Below, one piece after another: positions 16,525-23,939 of a DNA stretch of 24,020 bases. The stretch spans positions 1-24,020 of IMG/VR virus record IMGVR_UViG_3300044712_002305. One strand, written 5' to 3'. The translations under genes and the position numbers were made by a program. The stretch's first letter is position 1. Every line of letters begins with the position of its first letter. The DNA is from a virus. The notes under the pieces are model-generated. The model made no database searches, had not been told where the DNA came from, and worked only from the letters and a program-made list of their open reading frames with translations.

Positions 16525-17127
16525 ATGAAGCTGCTCGACCTGCTCGGCGATGCCGCCGCCATCGCCGCCAATCCCGTCGTCGGGCTGGCCAAGGTGGCGT
16601 TGGACGTGGCTCCCGACATCGCCGGCCTGTTTGGCGATGATGCCGAGAAGGCCGTCGGCAAACTGGCCGACACCGTCCGCGCCGTCACCGGCACCTCCGA
16701 TCCCGCCCAGGCCCGCGAGGCACTGGCCGATCCCAATCTGGTGTTTCAGCTTCGCTCCCAGGCCCAAACCTTCGCCCACGAGGAGCGGATGCAGGAGATG
16801 GCCAATGCCGTCACCACGCTGACCGCGACCCTGACCGACCGTCAGAACGCCCGTGCCCGCGACACCGAGTTCATCAAGGCCGGGCGAAGCAACGTCCGCG
16901 CCAATGTCCTGCTGGTGACGGCGGGTGCAGGCATCGTCGGCGGCATCGCCTTCATGGTGTTCGGTCACGTCGATGGCAACACCGCTGTCGGCGGCTGCAT
17001 TATCTCGGTGGTGACCCTACTGGCGGGCAAGTTCGCCACCGCCTTCGATTTCGAGTTTGGCGGCTCGGCGGACGCTGAGCAGACTCGCAGTCTGCTGGCA
17101 CACGCACCACCGATCACCGGGAAATAG
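16525..17127 (+). CDS. Holin-like membrane protein
   Basis: A 200-residue protein with a strong ribosome-binding site (GGGAGGG, 16511-16517) inside the end of the preceding gene. The N-terminus has amphipathic, weakly hydrophobic helices (AIAANPVVGLAKVALDVAPD). A charged helical centre follows, then two membrane helices at residues about 127-148 (VLLVTAGAGIVGGIAFMVFG) and about 153-177 (AVGGCIISVVTLLAGKFATA). This fits the '3TM' holin group found next to P5-like genes. Holins form the membrane pore that releases the endolysin. It is the last gene of the phage late region here and is followed by a strong terminator. Confidence 0.72.
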   Translation: MKLLDLLGDAAAIAANPVVGLAKVALDVAPDIAGLFGDDAEKAVGKLADTVRAVTGTSDPAQAREALADPNLVFQLRSQAQTFAHEERMQEMANAVTTLTATLTDRQNARARDTEFIKAGRSNVRANVLLVTAGAGIVGGIAFMVFGHVDGNTAVGGCIISVVTLLAGKFATAFDFEFGGSADAEQTRSLLAHAPPITGK

Positions 17128-17145
17128 ATCAGAAAACTGAGGCAT

Positions 17146-17182
17146 GCGGCCGACCGGGGGAAACCCTGGTCGGCCGCTTTTT
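17146..17182 (+). terminator. Strong intrinsic terminator after the lysis genes
   Basis: A perfect 10-base stem, GCGGCCGACC (17146-17155) with GGTCGGCCGC (17168-17177), enclosing a GGGGGAAACCCT segment whose G and C runs can extend the stem, and followed by five T (17178-17182). It starts 18 bases after the holin-like gene stop and probably ends the phage late transcript. Confidence 0.88.
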
Positions 17183-17285
17183 CATTTTGGGGCCATGCCT
17201 TGGGCCATATGTGCATCCTGTGGCAGTGGCGAGCCATGGCGCAGAAACAAGTTCACGGCATCAATCGGTCGAAGATCCTCGATGG

Positions 17286-17999
17286 TCAATCCTCTGGCCA
17301 CAGGTGCTCAGGGAACGGGTCTGGCCCCTCAAGAGCGTCCCATTGGGAAAGCATGTCTTCGCAATATGCATCTGCGACCAACTTCATCCTGTCGTCCTCA
17401 AGATGGTCGATGACAGAAGGGTAATCGGCCACGCGCTCGCCGAGACTGCGCGCGGCATGTTGTGCCATTCGCCTGAGTACATGCGCTCCATAGCCATCGA
17501 TCCGGCTGTAAATCCCGTCGGCCTCAGCCTGACATGCCGCCTGGTAGGCCCCCAGCAGATCTCCTGCAGCATATCGAATCCGAACTTCATCATCATAAAT
17601 CGACGACAATGCCTCGTCTCGTCTGCGATTCACCTCGGCCACCCAGCCCGCATAGATGTCGCGCACCAAGTCGCGCTGTTCCGATCTGCTCATGATCGTG
17701 TCAAGGTGCTCGTGCAGCGCCATGCGCCAGCTGGCGAGGTCGTATGGGCCAGGGAACGGCCCGAAATACTCGCCAGATCTGGGCGCATATCCGGATCTCA
17801 GGCTTTCGACGAAATCCGTGACCTCGCGTCGATAATCAGCGTCGGGTGCCAGGAAACGGAGAAAGTTCAGGGCAAGAAGTTGAAGGTGTGTTTGATTGTC
17901 GACAACAAGTCCGTGAGGTGACGTCAGTTCCTTATAGGCAGCAAAAATCATCTCATCTGTTGTTTCCGAGAATAGCGGCAGCCCTGCCAGACGTGACAT
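17286..17999 (-). CDS. Unrecognised accessory protein
   Basis: A mostly helical, acidic protein of 237 residues from the ATG at 17999 (MSRLAGLPLFSETTDEMIFA). The frame stays open to an ATG at 18170 (294 residues), but there the opposite strand looks more protein-like, so the shorter start is preferred; neither start has a good ribosome-binding site. Notable segments are THLQLLALNFLRFLAPDADY, SLRSGYAPRSGEYFGPFPGP and HLDTIMSRSEQRDLVRDIYA. No signal peptide, membrane helix or nucleotide-binding motif is seen. The region is visibly less GC-rich than the phage genes, and the gene points away from the helicase gene, so it belongs to an acquired accessory segment. I do not recognise a family. Confidence 0.65.
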   Translation of the reverse strand: MSRLAGLPLFSETTDEMIFAAYKELTSPHGLVVDNQTHLQLLALNFLRFLAPDADYRREVTDFVESLRSGYAPRSGEYFGPFPGPYDLASWRMALHEHLDTIMSRSEQRDLVRDIYAGWVAEVNRRRDEALSSIYDDEVRIRYAAGDLLGAYQAACQAEADGIYSRIDGYGAHVLRRMAQHAARSLGERVADYPSVIDHLEDDRMKLVADAYCEDMLSQWDALEGPDPFPEHLWPED

Positions 18000-18053
18000 T
18001 TTCTCGGGGTCGGCAACCCATTCGCGAAGTGGTCCAGAGCCTTCGTCACCCGG

Positions 18054-18271
18054 GTGAAAAAGGCACTCTTGGGTCCGTCCCAGCCGAGCTTCGATTCGCT
18101 CGCGAAGCCCCCAGTCGCTGCATCTAAACGGATTGCAGCGTTCTCCCGCCTCCTGGACGATGAAAATCATTATGCTGAGGCGCAGTTCCCGCAGCGTGCC
18201 GTAATCTTCAGACCATCGAATCGCTGATTGTTCAGCCTGTTCTCGACCAGTACCAGGATGAGATCTTCCGC
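18054..18271 (+). pseudogene. Probable N-terminal coding segment of the helicase, out of frame
   Basis: In the frame starting with GTG at 18054 the sequence reads KKALLGPSQPSFDSLAKPPV, AASKRIAAFSRLLDDENHYA and EAQFPQRAV up to about 18203. It then continues naturally in another frame as LQTIESLIVQPVLDQYQDEI from 18206, which runs directly into the helicase. The join needs a shift of one base near 18201-18206. Between the in-frame stop at 18176 and the TTG at 18272 there is no ATG, GTG or TTG in the helicase frame. This suggests a one-base deletion (or a sequencing error) in a once longer gene. The upstream limit is uncertain: a TGA at 17994 bounds this frame. Confidence 0.5.
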
Positions 18272-20263
18272 TTGCCGATGGACAAGCGCCTGTTCATTCT
18301 CGGTCCACCGGGCACCGGGAAGACCACCACCTTGATCCGTCGCCTGGGTCAAAAGCTTCATCCCGAATTTCTGACGGAAGAGGAGCGCCGCCTTGTAGAA
18401 GGGGGAACGACGACGCACGCCAGCAGTTGGCTGATGTTCACCCCAACGGAACTTCTCAGGCAGTATCTGAAGGAAGCTTTTGCCAGAGAGGGCATACCGG
18501 CCTCGAACCTCCACATTCAAACTTGGCGCGATTACCAGCTTGAACTGGCCAAGAGCACGTTCGGTATTCTGAGGTCTGCGACCGGCGGCTTCTTCGTGCT
18601 CAGGGACGCACACCCCACCTTGCGGCCAGGCACAGAGGATCGATTGATCGAGCTGTTTGCTGATTTTGACGCTTGGGAGAGATCGACCTACCTCTCCGGC
18701 CTGATGGACGCAGCCGGGCTTCTCGCGAAAAGCCCGTTGGCGGAAGGCCGGACGTGGGGGGCACGTTTCGAGGCAAGTCTAGCAAAGGAATCCGACCTTG
18801 TCGCACTGCTGGAGGGGCTGGCGGCGCACGCGCCGAACCTGCAGACGTTTGTGGCCGGCTTAAAAAAAGCATCGGACGAAAAGATTCAGCGCTCTCTGAA
18901 CGTCATCATGAACCGGGACAAGCGGTTCCTTGATGACCTATCGCGATACATTGACGGCCTGCAGCAGGCGCAGGCGAGTGAACCCGATGATCTCGACGAC
19001 GTTGAAGCCGAAGACGACGAGGAGAGCAACCTGCCGCGAGGTCGGGCTGCGGCAACGATCACTGCCTACATGCAGGCTGTCCGGGCTTACGCCCGGGCCG
19101 AGGCGGCGGGCCGCCCGTTGAACAAGGCATCCCGCAACGGGAAGATCATCGAATGGCTTGGAGAACGCATTCTTTCCAAAGCAGACCGGGTACAGGTCGG
19201 AGAAAGCCTGCTTGTCCAAACCAGCGCCCGACACTTTGTGAACCCCGTCAAACGCTACCTAGATGGTATTTCCAAGCGCTATCGCGCCTTTAGGCGGGTT
19301 CGGCAGGACAATGGCGCTTGGTATGTGAACGAGGGCTTCAAGCCAAGGGACATTCATCCACTCGAACTGGACGTTCTGCTCCTTGCAGTGATCCGTGCTG
19401 CAGGCAGTCTCGCGACCAAGAAGAACGAGCTGAGAGATACATCTGATCCAGCCTGGACAGTGCTGGAGCCGATGCTTAGGCTATACCGCAACCAAATTTT
19501 GGTCGATGAGGCGACTGATTTTTCGGCCATTCAGATGGGGTGTATGGCTGGTCTTGCCGACCCTCGCATCCGTTCATTCTTTGCTTGCGGCGACTTTAAC
19601 CAGCGCCTGACGACCTGGGGTGCCCGCTCCGCTGATGACGTGCGTTGGGTGTTTCAGGACCTGGAGATCAAGGAAGTCACGGTATCATACCGCCAGAGCG
19701 AGCAGCTGAACGACCTGGCTCGTGCCATCATTCTTGCGGTTGGAGGAAGCGAACAGGCCGTCACTCTCCCGGACTATGTGGAGAACAAAGGCGTTGCCCC
19801 GGCGCTGCTGGAAATGGCTGGCGATGCAAATGTGCGGATTGGCTGGCTTGCAGATCGCATCCTCGAAATCGAACGCCAGCTAGACCAGCTTCCTTCGACC
19901 GCGATCTTCGTTAATGGCGAGGACGAGGTCGGTCTTGTCGCAACGCAGTTGGGAGAGGTTCTTGCCGACCACAACATCCAAGTGGTTGCTTGCCCCCAAG
20001 GAAAAGTGATGGGGCAAGACAGTGACGTCAGGATTTTTGACATCCAGTACATAAAGGGGCTTGAGTTTGAAGCGGCGTTCTTCATGTCCGTTGACCGCTT
20101 AGCCGAGATGCACCCAACCTTGTTCGATAAATATTTATATGTCGGCACGACGCGCGCTGCGACCTATCTAGGAATTACCTGCGACATGACCTTGCCCACC
20201 AGGATTGACTCGCTGAGAAGCCGGTTTGTATCTGACTGGCAATCCTTCGGTGCAGATGGATGA
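18272..20263 (+). CDS. UvrD-like superfamily 1 helicase/ATPase (N-terminus probably frameshifted)
   Basis: A 663-residue ATPase from TTG 18272, the only usual start codon near the helicase frame's upstream end. SF1 motifs are in order: Walker A GPPGTGKT (residues 11-18), motif II VDEATDFS (around 412), motif III CGDFNQRL (around 440), motif IV SYRQSEQL (around 472), motif V IKGLEFEAAF (around 595) and motif VI VGTTRAATYL (around 626). Motif II has Thr where UvrD/Rep have Gln. The probable Q-motif (LDQYQDEIFRL, encoded at 18242-18271) lies before this start, so the intact protein begins upstream. The acidic linker EPDDLDDVEAEDDEESN lies near residue 235-255. Similar UvrD-like proteins are common in defence and repair loci; the substrate here is unknown. 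Confidence 0.85.
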   Translation: MPMDKRLFILGPPGTGKTTTLIRRLGQKLHPEFLTEEERRLVEGGTTTHASSWLMFTPTELLRQYLKEAFAREGIPASNLHIQTWRDYQLELAKSTFGILRSATGGFFVLRDAHPTLRPGTEDRLIELFADFDAWERSTYLSGLMDAAGLLAKSPLAEGRTWGARFEASLAKESDLVALLEGLAAHAPNLQTFVAGLKKASDEKIQRSLNVIMNRDKRFLDDLSRYIDGLQQAQASEPDDLDDVEAEDDEESNLPRGRAAATITAYMQAVRAYARAEAAGRPLNKASRNGKIIEWLGERILSKADRVQVGESLLVQTSARHFVNPVKRYLDGISKRYRAFRRVRQDNGAWYVNEGFKPRDIHPLELDVLLLAVIRAAGSLATKKNELRDTSDPAWTVLEPMLRLYRNQILVDEATDFSAIQMGCMAGLADPRIRSFFACGDFNQRLTTWGARSADDVRWVFQDLEIKEVTVSYRQSEQLNDLARAIILAVGGSEQAVTLPDYVENKGVAPALLEMAGDANVRIGWLADRILEIERQLDQLPSTAIFVNGEDEVGLVATQLGEVLADHNIQVVACPQGKVMGQDSDVRIFDIQYIKGLEFEAAFFMSVDRLAEMHPTLFDKYLYVGTTRAATYLGITCDMTLPTRIDSLRSRFVSDWQSFGADG

Positions 20264-20321
20264 AGATGGCTAAATATATTATCATATTGGCAGATTAATC
20301 ACGTTAGCTGCCGTGTGACGG

Positions 20322-20345
20322 AAGGGGAGCCATCGCGTTCCCCTT
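20322..20345. other. Stem-loop downstream of the helicase gene
   Basis: AAGGGGA (20322-20328) pairs with TCCCCTT (20339-20345) around a 10-base loop, with one extra T after. It follows an AT-rich stretch (20268-20300) and a looser inverted repeat, GGCAG (20289-20293) with CTGCC (20308-20312). It may be a weak terminator for the helicase transcript; the T-run is too short to be sure. Confidence 0.4.
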
Positions 20346-20377
20346 TGTCATTTCTGTCGCAGCCAGGAGACATCATC

Positions 20378-20467
20378 ATGGCCGAGGCCGAGGAGCCGTC
20401 ACAGGTAGCCGCCGGCGGCCTGGTGGGCTCCGAACGGGTTCGCCGCCATCCCCACCCCCGCCATTGA
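20378..20467 (+). CDS. Possible very small protein or gene remnant
   Basis: A 29-codon frame (MAEAEEPSQVAAGGLVGSER, then VRRHPHPRH) preceded by AGGAGA at 20365-20370 with 7-base spacing, which is a good ribosome-binding site. It stops just before the recombinase unit's GC-rich left flank. It could be the stub of a longer gene interrupted by arrival of the recombinase unit, or have no function. The stretch between its stop and 20545 shows no further gene. Confidence 0.25.
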   Translation: MAEAEEPSQVAAGGLVGSERVRRHPHPRH

Positions 20468-20544
20468 TCCGTCCCTCGCGACGGCGTCTCCGGCGGTCCC
20501 CGCGCTTAATGGGTCCGGGTCCCCAGCCGAGCGTCCCCCAACCG

Positions 20545-21444
20545 TCAATTCGTCGACGCCGTTTGATCGAGGGAAGCCGCGGAGATGATCGCCCTGAATT
20601 CCTCGAGGAATTCCGGGTGGTGCGCGGCCAGATACCGTGTGATGTCGGCGTTGCCCACCAGCTTCGTGAGGTAGCCGGTGGCGATGACCAGCTGGAGCAC
20701 GTCGTCGCCGTACGAGGCCTCGATGGCTTTGAAATCGCGCTGCAGAGACTCCATCTCCCGCTCCATCCGGGCCATTTGCTCGGGCGTGATCCCACCTACT
20801 TCCTTTGGCTTCTCCGCGTTGACAAGATCGTGCTGCCGGGTGGCGGCAAGCAAAGCCTGGGCATAGCTTCCGGTAAAATTCCCAGCCGCCGCCATCAGTT
20901 CGGCCGCCTCGATTTGCCGGCCGGGCTTCATCTTCTTCAGGGTCTCAATGGTCCTTGGATTGACCGACTTATCCTTCAGAAGTTCGATGACCTCTGGGCA
21001 GATGCCCTCCAGCAGGGTGCGCCGCCGCTTGATCTGCTTGATGTCAAGATCCAGGGCTTTGGCGATCTTCTCCTCCGGAACCCCGCGCGCAAGGGCGCGC
21101 ATGATCATGTAATGCTCCTGAATGGTCGCCAGCCGGTTGATCCGTTTGTTGTAGGTGTAGGATTCATCGTCGTCGGAGATGAGGCAGCGGATCTCGCGCT
21201 CTCCCAGGTCCACAAGCACCGCGAAGCGAAGGTGCCCATCCAACAACAAGTACCGGCTGTCACCGTCCTTCGGACGGGCGACGACGAGGGGTTCGATGAT
21301 GCCGACTTCCGCGATGGAGGTCGCGATCAGCTTGTACTTGGTGGATTGCTTTTGGGCCTCCGTCACCTGATGCAGGGGCAGAATGGCGTCCGCCGGCACG
21401 GTGACGAGGGCGGATTCGAAGGCGACCTTCACCGGTTCCGGCAT
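20545..21444 (-). CDS. ParB/RepB-like protein B (RepB C-terminal domain)
   Basis: A 299-residue protein of the ParB/RepB partition family. Residues about 14-90 are a ParB-N-like domain in which the nucleotide-binding box is degenerate: GHLRFAV (70-76) where CTP-binding ParB has GxxRxxA, and NKRINRL (99-105) in place of ENxxR. Residues about 105-150 hold a helix-turn-helix-type segment (GVPEEKIAKALDLDIKQIKR). Residues about 190-290 match the RepB C-terminal domain (AEKPKEVGGITPEQMARMER and DVLQLVIATGYLTKLVGNAD). The start lies 1 base past the stop of the gene before it in the operon. A plasmid-like partition role is not implied, as no ParA gene is seen; DNA binding that aids the recombinase is an inference. 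Confidence 0.82.
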   Translation of the reverse strand: MPEPVKVAFESALVTVPADAILPLHQVTEAQKQSTKYKLIATSIAEVGIIEPLVVARPKDGDSRYLLLDGHLRFAVLVDLGEREIRCLISDDDESYTYNKRINRLATIQEHYMIMRALARGVPEEKIAKALDLDIKQIKRRRTLLEGICPEVIELLKDKSVNPRTIETLKKMKPGRQIEAAELMAAAGNFTGSYAQALLAATRQHDLVNAEKPKEVGGITPEQMARMEREMESLQRDFKAIEASYGDDVLQLVIATGYLTKLVGNADITRYLAAHHPEFLEEFRAIISAASLDQTASTN

Positions 21445-21445
21445 G

Positions 21446-22324
21446 TCAGCCTCCGCTTCCGCCCAAACGCTCCGCCAACGGGCGCGGAATGGTGTGCAAC
21501 GACTCGGCCCGCAGCAAGGTTACGAAGTGCTCATCCGCGAGCAGGCGGCGCAGGGCGTTCACCACGAAGATCAGACGGCTCTGGGTCAACGTCGCCTTCT
21601 TGACCAGCAGTTTCTGTCGCTCGGTTTCTTTGCGATAGGCGCGGACCAGCGCATCGGCCGTGACCTGCTTCCTCGATCGGTTGCCGCCAGTAGATTGCAT
21701 GCGCTTGCCGCTCAGGTTGCGCTGCTCGATGATCCGCCGGATGGCCACCAGCTGATTGCCGGGAAGGGATCGGTTCTCGTAAGCCTCGGCCAGTGCCTGC
21801 TGAACGTCGGCATCCTTTGCCTTGGCGATTTCCATGGCGATGCTGTAGGGCATCACGCCACGTTCGATAGCCGCTAAGAGCCGCTTCTCCCCATGGTCCA
21901 GGAGATAGCAGAGCGCGTAGATGTACTCGTTGCTGAAGCCGGTCTTGGTGGCGATTTCGCCAATCGAATATCCGCGCTCCTTGAGCAAGCCGATTTCCCC
22001 TAGCAGTTCGAGTGGCGTGTGGTGACGGCGGGCCAGGTTTTCCACCAACGACATGACGAAGCAGTCGTCCTTGGATGCCTGAACGACCACCGCGGGGATC
22101 TTCTTCTGACCCAATGAGACGAAAGCCTCCAGCCGGCCCTGGCCGCACACGAGGTCATAGCCGGAGCCGTCCCCCCGGAGGCTGACGGTAATCGGCTTCT
22201 TCAGGCCGAGGGTGGCAATGCTGGTCACCAGTTCCTGGAAGATCCGTTTATTTCGGACGCGCGGGTTCAGCACCGTAATGGCGTCGACCGGGACCATATG
22301 GATCTGCTGAACGTTGTCGGTCAT
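21446..22324 (-). CDS. ParB/RepB-like protein A
   Basis: A 292-residue ParB-domain protein. Its N-terminal domain keeps both ParB boxes: GQGRLEA (residues 61-67, GxxRxxA form) and ENLARR (95-100, ENxxR form), the residues that bind CTP and phosphate in chromosomal ParB. Residues about 119-141 form a helix-turn-helix (YSIGEIATKTGFSNEYIYAL). The C-terminal part (SRLIFVVNALRRLLADEHFV) is helical and RepB-like. The ATG at 22322-22324 overlaps the recombinase stop (ATGA), so translation is coupled. It differs clearly from protein B, so the two are not a recent duplication; they may form a pair. Confidence 0.85.
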   Translation of the reverse strand: MTDNVQQIHMVPVDAITVLNPRVRNKRIFQELVTSIATLGLKKPITVSLRGDGSGYDLVCGQGRLEAFVSLGQKKIPAVVVQASKDDCFVMSLVENLARRHHTPLELLGEIGLLKERGYSIGEIATKTGFSNEYIYALCYLLDHGEKRLLAAIERGVMPYSIAMEIAKAKDADVQQALAEAYENRSLPGNQLVAIRRIIEQRNLSGKRMQSTGGNRSRKQVTADALVRAYRKETERQKLLVKKATLTQSRLIFVVNALRRLLADEHFVTLLRAESLHTIPRPLAERLGGSGG

Positions 22325-23883
22325 GCGACCCTCCTGATGTTCGCGCGCGAAGCCAGCCAGAAGAAGTGGTCGATCAAATCAAACCGGTAGGCGTCCCAAT
22401 AGATGCCGTTATCCTCCTTCAGCCGGACTGCTGCCGCCGCCAGATCGACGCGCGGCAAAAGGTAGTAGTCGAACGGATGCTCGTTTTCGGCATCCATGCG
22501 GACGGCCACGGTGATGTCTGGACGCAGGCCAGCGTCGAAGCGGAGCTTCCAGCGCAGCGCGCCCGTGGACATCGTGAAGCTGCGCACGATCACGATGGAC
22601 GCCGTGAACTCGTCGTTCACGGTCAGGAGGTCGGTTGCCGGATCACACCGGACGCTGCCGCCGAGGCGTTCGATGTTGGCGATCACCTCGGCCAGGATAT
22701 CCGGGTACATGCGCCGGAGGGCGCGGTTGATCTCGATGTAGCGGTAATCCCGGGCCGGCGAATAGCCGACCAGCTGGTAGGCGCGTAACAGGCTGCCGAA
22801 TCGGGTGCGATACGCCGAACTGGAGGGGAGGTGCTCGGCCTCGTCGATGATCAGACCCGAGAGAAACCCGCGTTCCTGCACCAGCTGCCTCAAACCATCC
22901 AGCATCTCCTCGTCGGAGAACCGAAGGGACCGCAGGTGAATGATCGCCTGCGCAGCATCGAACAGCTCACGATCGACGATCGGCTCGAATGCGCCGTCCG
23001 ACCGGACCCACATGTCCGGCCGGTTCCTGACCCGCCTCTTCTTCAGTTTGAAAGACACCCGGTTCCAGACGTTGTTGCCGATATATTTTTCATTGATCAG
23101 CACCTGGTGAACGGTGCCGGGCGACCATGGGCGGCCGAGGTCGGTGGCAATGCCGCGGGTGTTGAGGATGGCGGCAATTTCCCGTTCCGATTTCCCGTCT
23201 TCCACGAACGCCCGATACATCCACTGGACGACCATCAGTTCCTCGGCCGGCCCGGGGATCAGAATCACGCGGTCAGTGTGGATGCTCTTGTGCTCGCCTC
23301 GCACTAGCTCGCCCTTGGGGGCGCCGGTGTGGTCGATGAGCTCCCGACGAAGCCCGAAGCCGGGCGGCCCGCCCTGCCGGTAACCGTGCTCGATCAGACG
23401 GCACTGGCCGGCAAAGACCTTGACCGACAATTCGCGACTGTATTCGCCCGCCATCTTGCGCTTGAGCATCTTCTGGATGTCGGAGCCGAAGCTGCCGTCA
23501 TTGTCGAAGGGCTCGGCGCAATACTGGACATCGATCCCGGCACGCCGGCAGATGAATTCGTTGTGCGCGGCCTCGTCAGCGTCCTGGAACCGACCCCAGC
23601 GGCTTACGTCGTAGACCAGGATGAGGGAGAAGTCGGCGGCCCCTCCTTGGACGTCGTCCAACAACCGCTTCAGTGCGTCCCGGCCGTCGAGGCTCAGCCC
23701 GCTCTTGCCTTCATCGGCATAGGTCCGAACGATTTCGATGCCGCGCTTTGCCGCGTACTGGCGGATGGCCTCTTCCTGGTTCTCCGTCGAGTACTGCTGG
23801 TGCTCGGTCGACATCCGCACGTACTGGGCGGCCCGGACCGAGCGCGAATGTGGGGAGGTGGCGTGTTCAGATGGCTGCGACAT
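22321..23883 (-). CDS. Large serine recombinase
   Basis: A 520-residue recombinase. Residues about 17-165 are a resolvase domain with the catalytic Ser25 in YVRMSTEHQ, and a conserved Arg in YDVSRWGRF (around residue 91-99). From about residue 175 (PPGFGLRRELID) the 'recombinase' domain follows, with the typical KSEREIAAILNTRGIATDLG and WSPGTVHQVLINEKYIGN. The usual zinc-ribbon with Cys pairs is not present in the C-terminal third; instead there is a 200-residue tail with LIIDEAEHLPSSSAYRTRFG and a long beta-rich end. The start at 23883 has only a weak ribosome-binding site. It is the first gene of a coupled operon with the two ParB/RepB-like genes. Confidence 0.9.
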   Translation of the reverse strand: MSQPSEHATSPHSRSVRAAQYVRMSTEHQQYSTENQEEAIRQYAAKRGIEIVRTYADEGKSGLSLDGRDALKRLLDDVQGGAADFSLILVYDVSRWGRFQDADEAAHNEFICRRAGIDVQYCAEPFDNDGSFGSDIQKMLKRKMAGEYSRELSVKVFAGQCRLIEHGYRQGGPPGFGLRRELIDHTGAPKGELVRGEHKSIHTDRVILIPGPAEELMVVQWMYRAFVEDGKSEREIAAILNTRGIATDLGRPWSPGTVHQVLINEKYIGNNVWNRVSFKLKKRRVRNRPDMWVRSDGAFEPIVDRELFDAAQAIIHLRSLRFSDEEMLDGLRQLVQERGFLSGLIIDEAEHLPSSSAYRTRFGSLLRAYQLVGYSPARDYRYIEINRALRRMYPDILAEVIANIERLGGSVRCDPATDLLTVNDEFTASIVIVRSFTMSTGALRWKLRFDAGLRPDITVAVRMDAENEHPFDYYLLPRVDLAAAAVRLKEDNGIYWDAYRFDLIDHFFWLASRANIRRVA

Positions 23884-23890
23884 ATGGCCT

Positions 23891-23939
23891 AGCAGGGCTT
23901 GGGGTGCTCTTGAGCCCTACCATGTTTTTACGCAGCGTA
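23891..23939 (-). promoter_or_regulatory. Leader region of the recombinase operon with two inverted repeats
   Basis: Upstream of the recombinase start are a 6-base inverted repeat, AGGGCT (23894-23899) and AGCCCT (23913-23918), and a near-perfect 11-base palindrome TACGCAGCGTA (23929-23939) flanked by A/T-rich bases. The palindrome could bind one of the ParB/RepB-like proteins, or the recombinase, to control expression. A promoter is expected around 23930-23990 but I could not fix a convincing -35/-10 pair. Confidence 0.35.

Noticed and set aside
17187-17921. 244-codon open frame on the + strand
   Set aside because: Opposite the - strand accessory gene; Cys/His-rich shadow with no domain.
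20464-23892. Several + strand open frames across the recombinase unit
   Set aside because: All are antisense shadows of the three - strand genes, which carry clear domain motifs.
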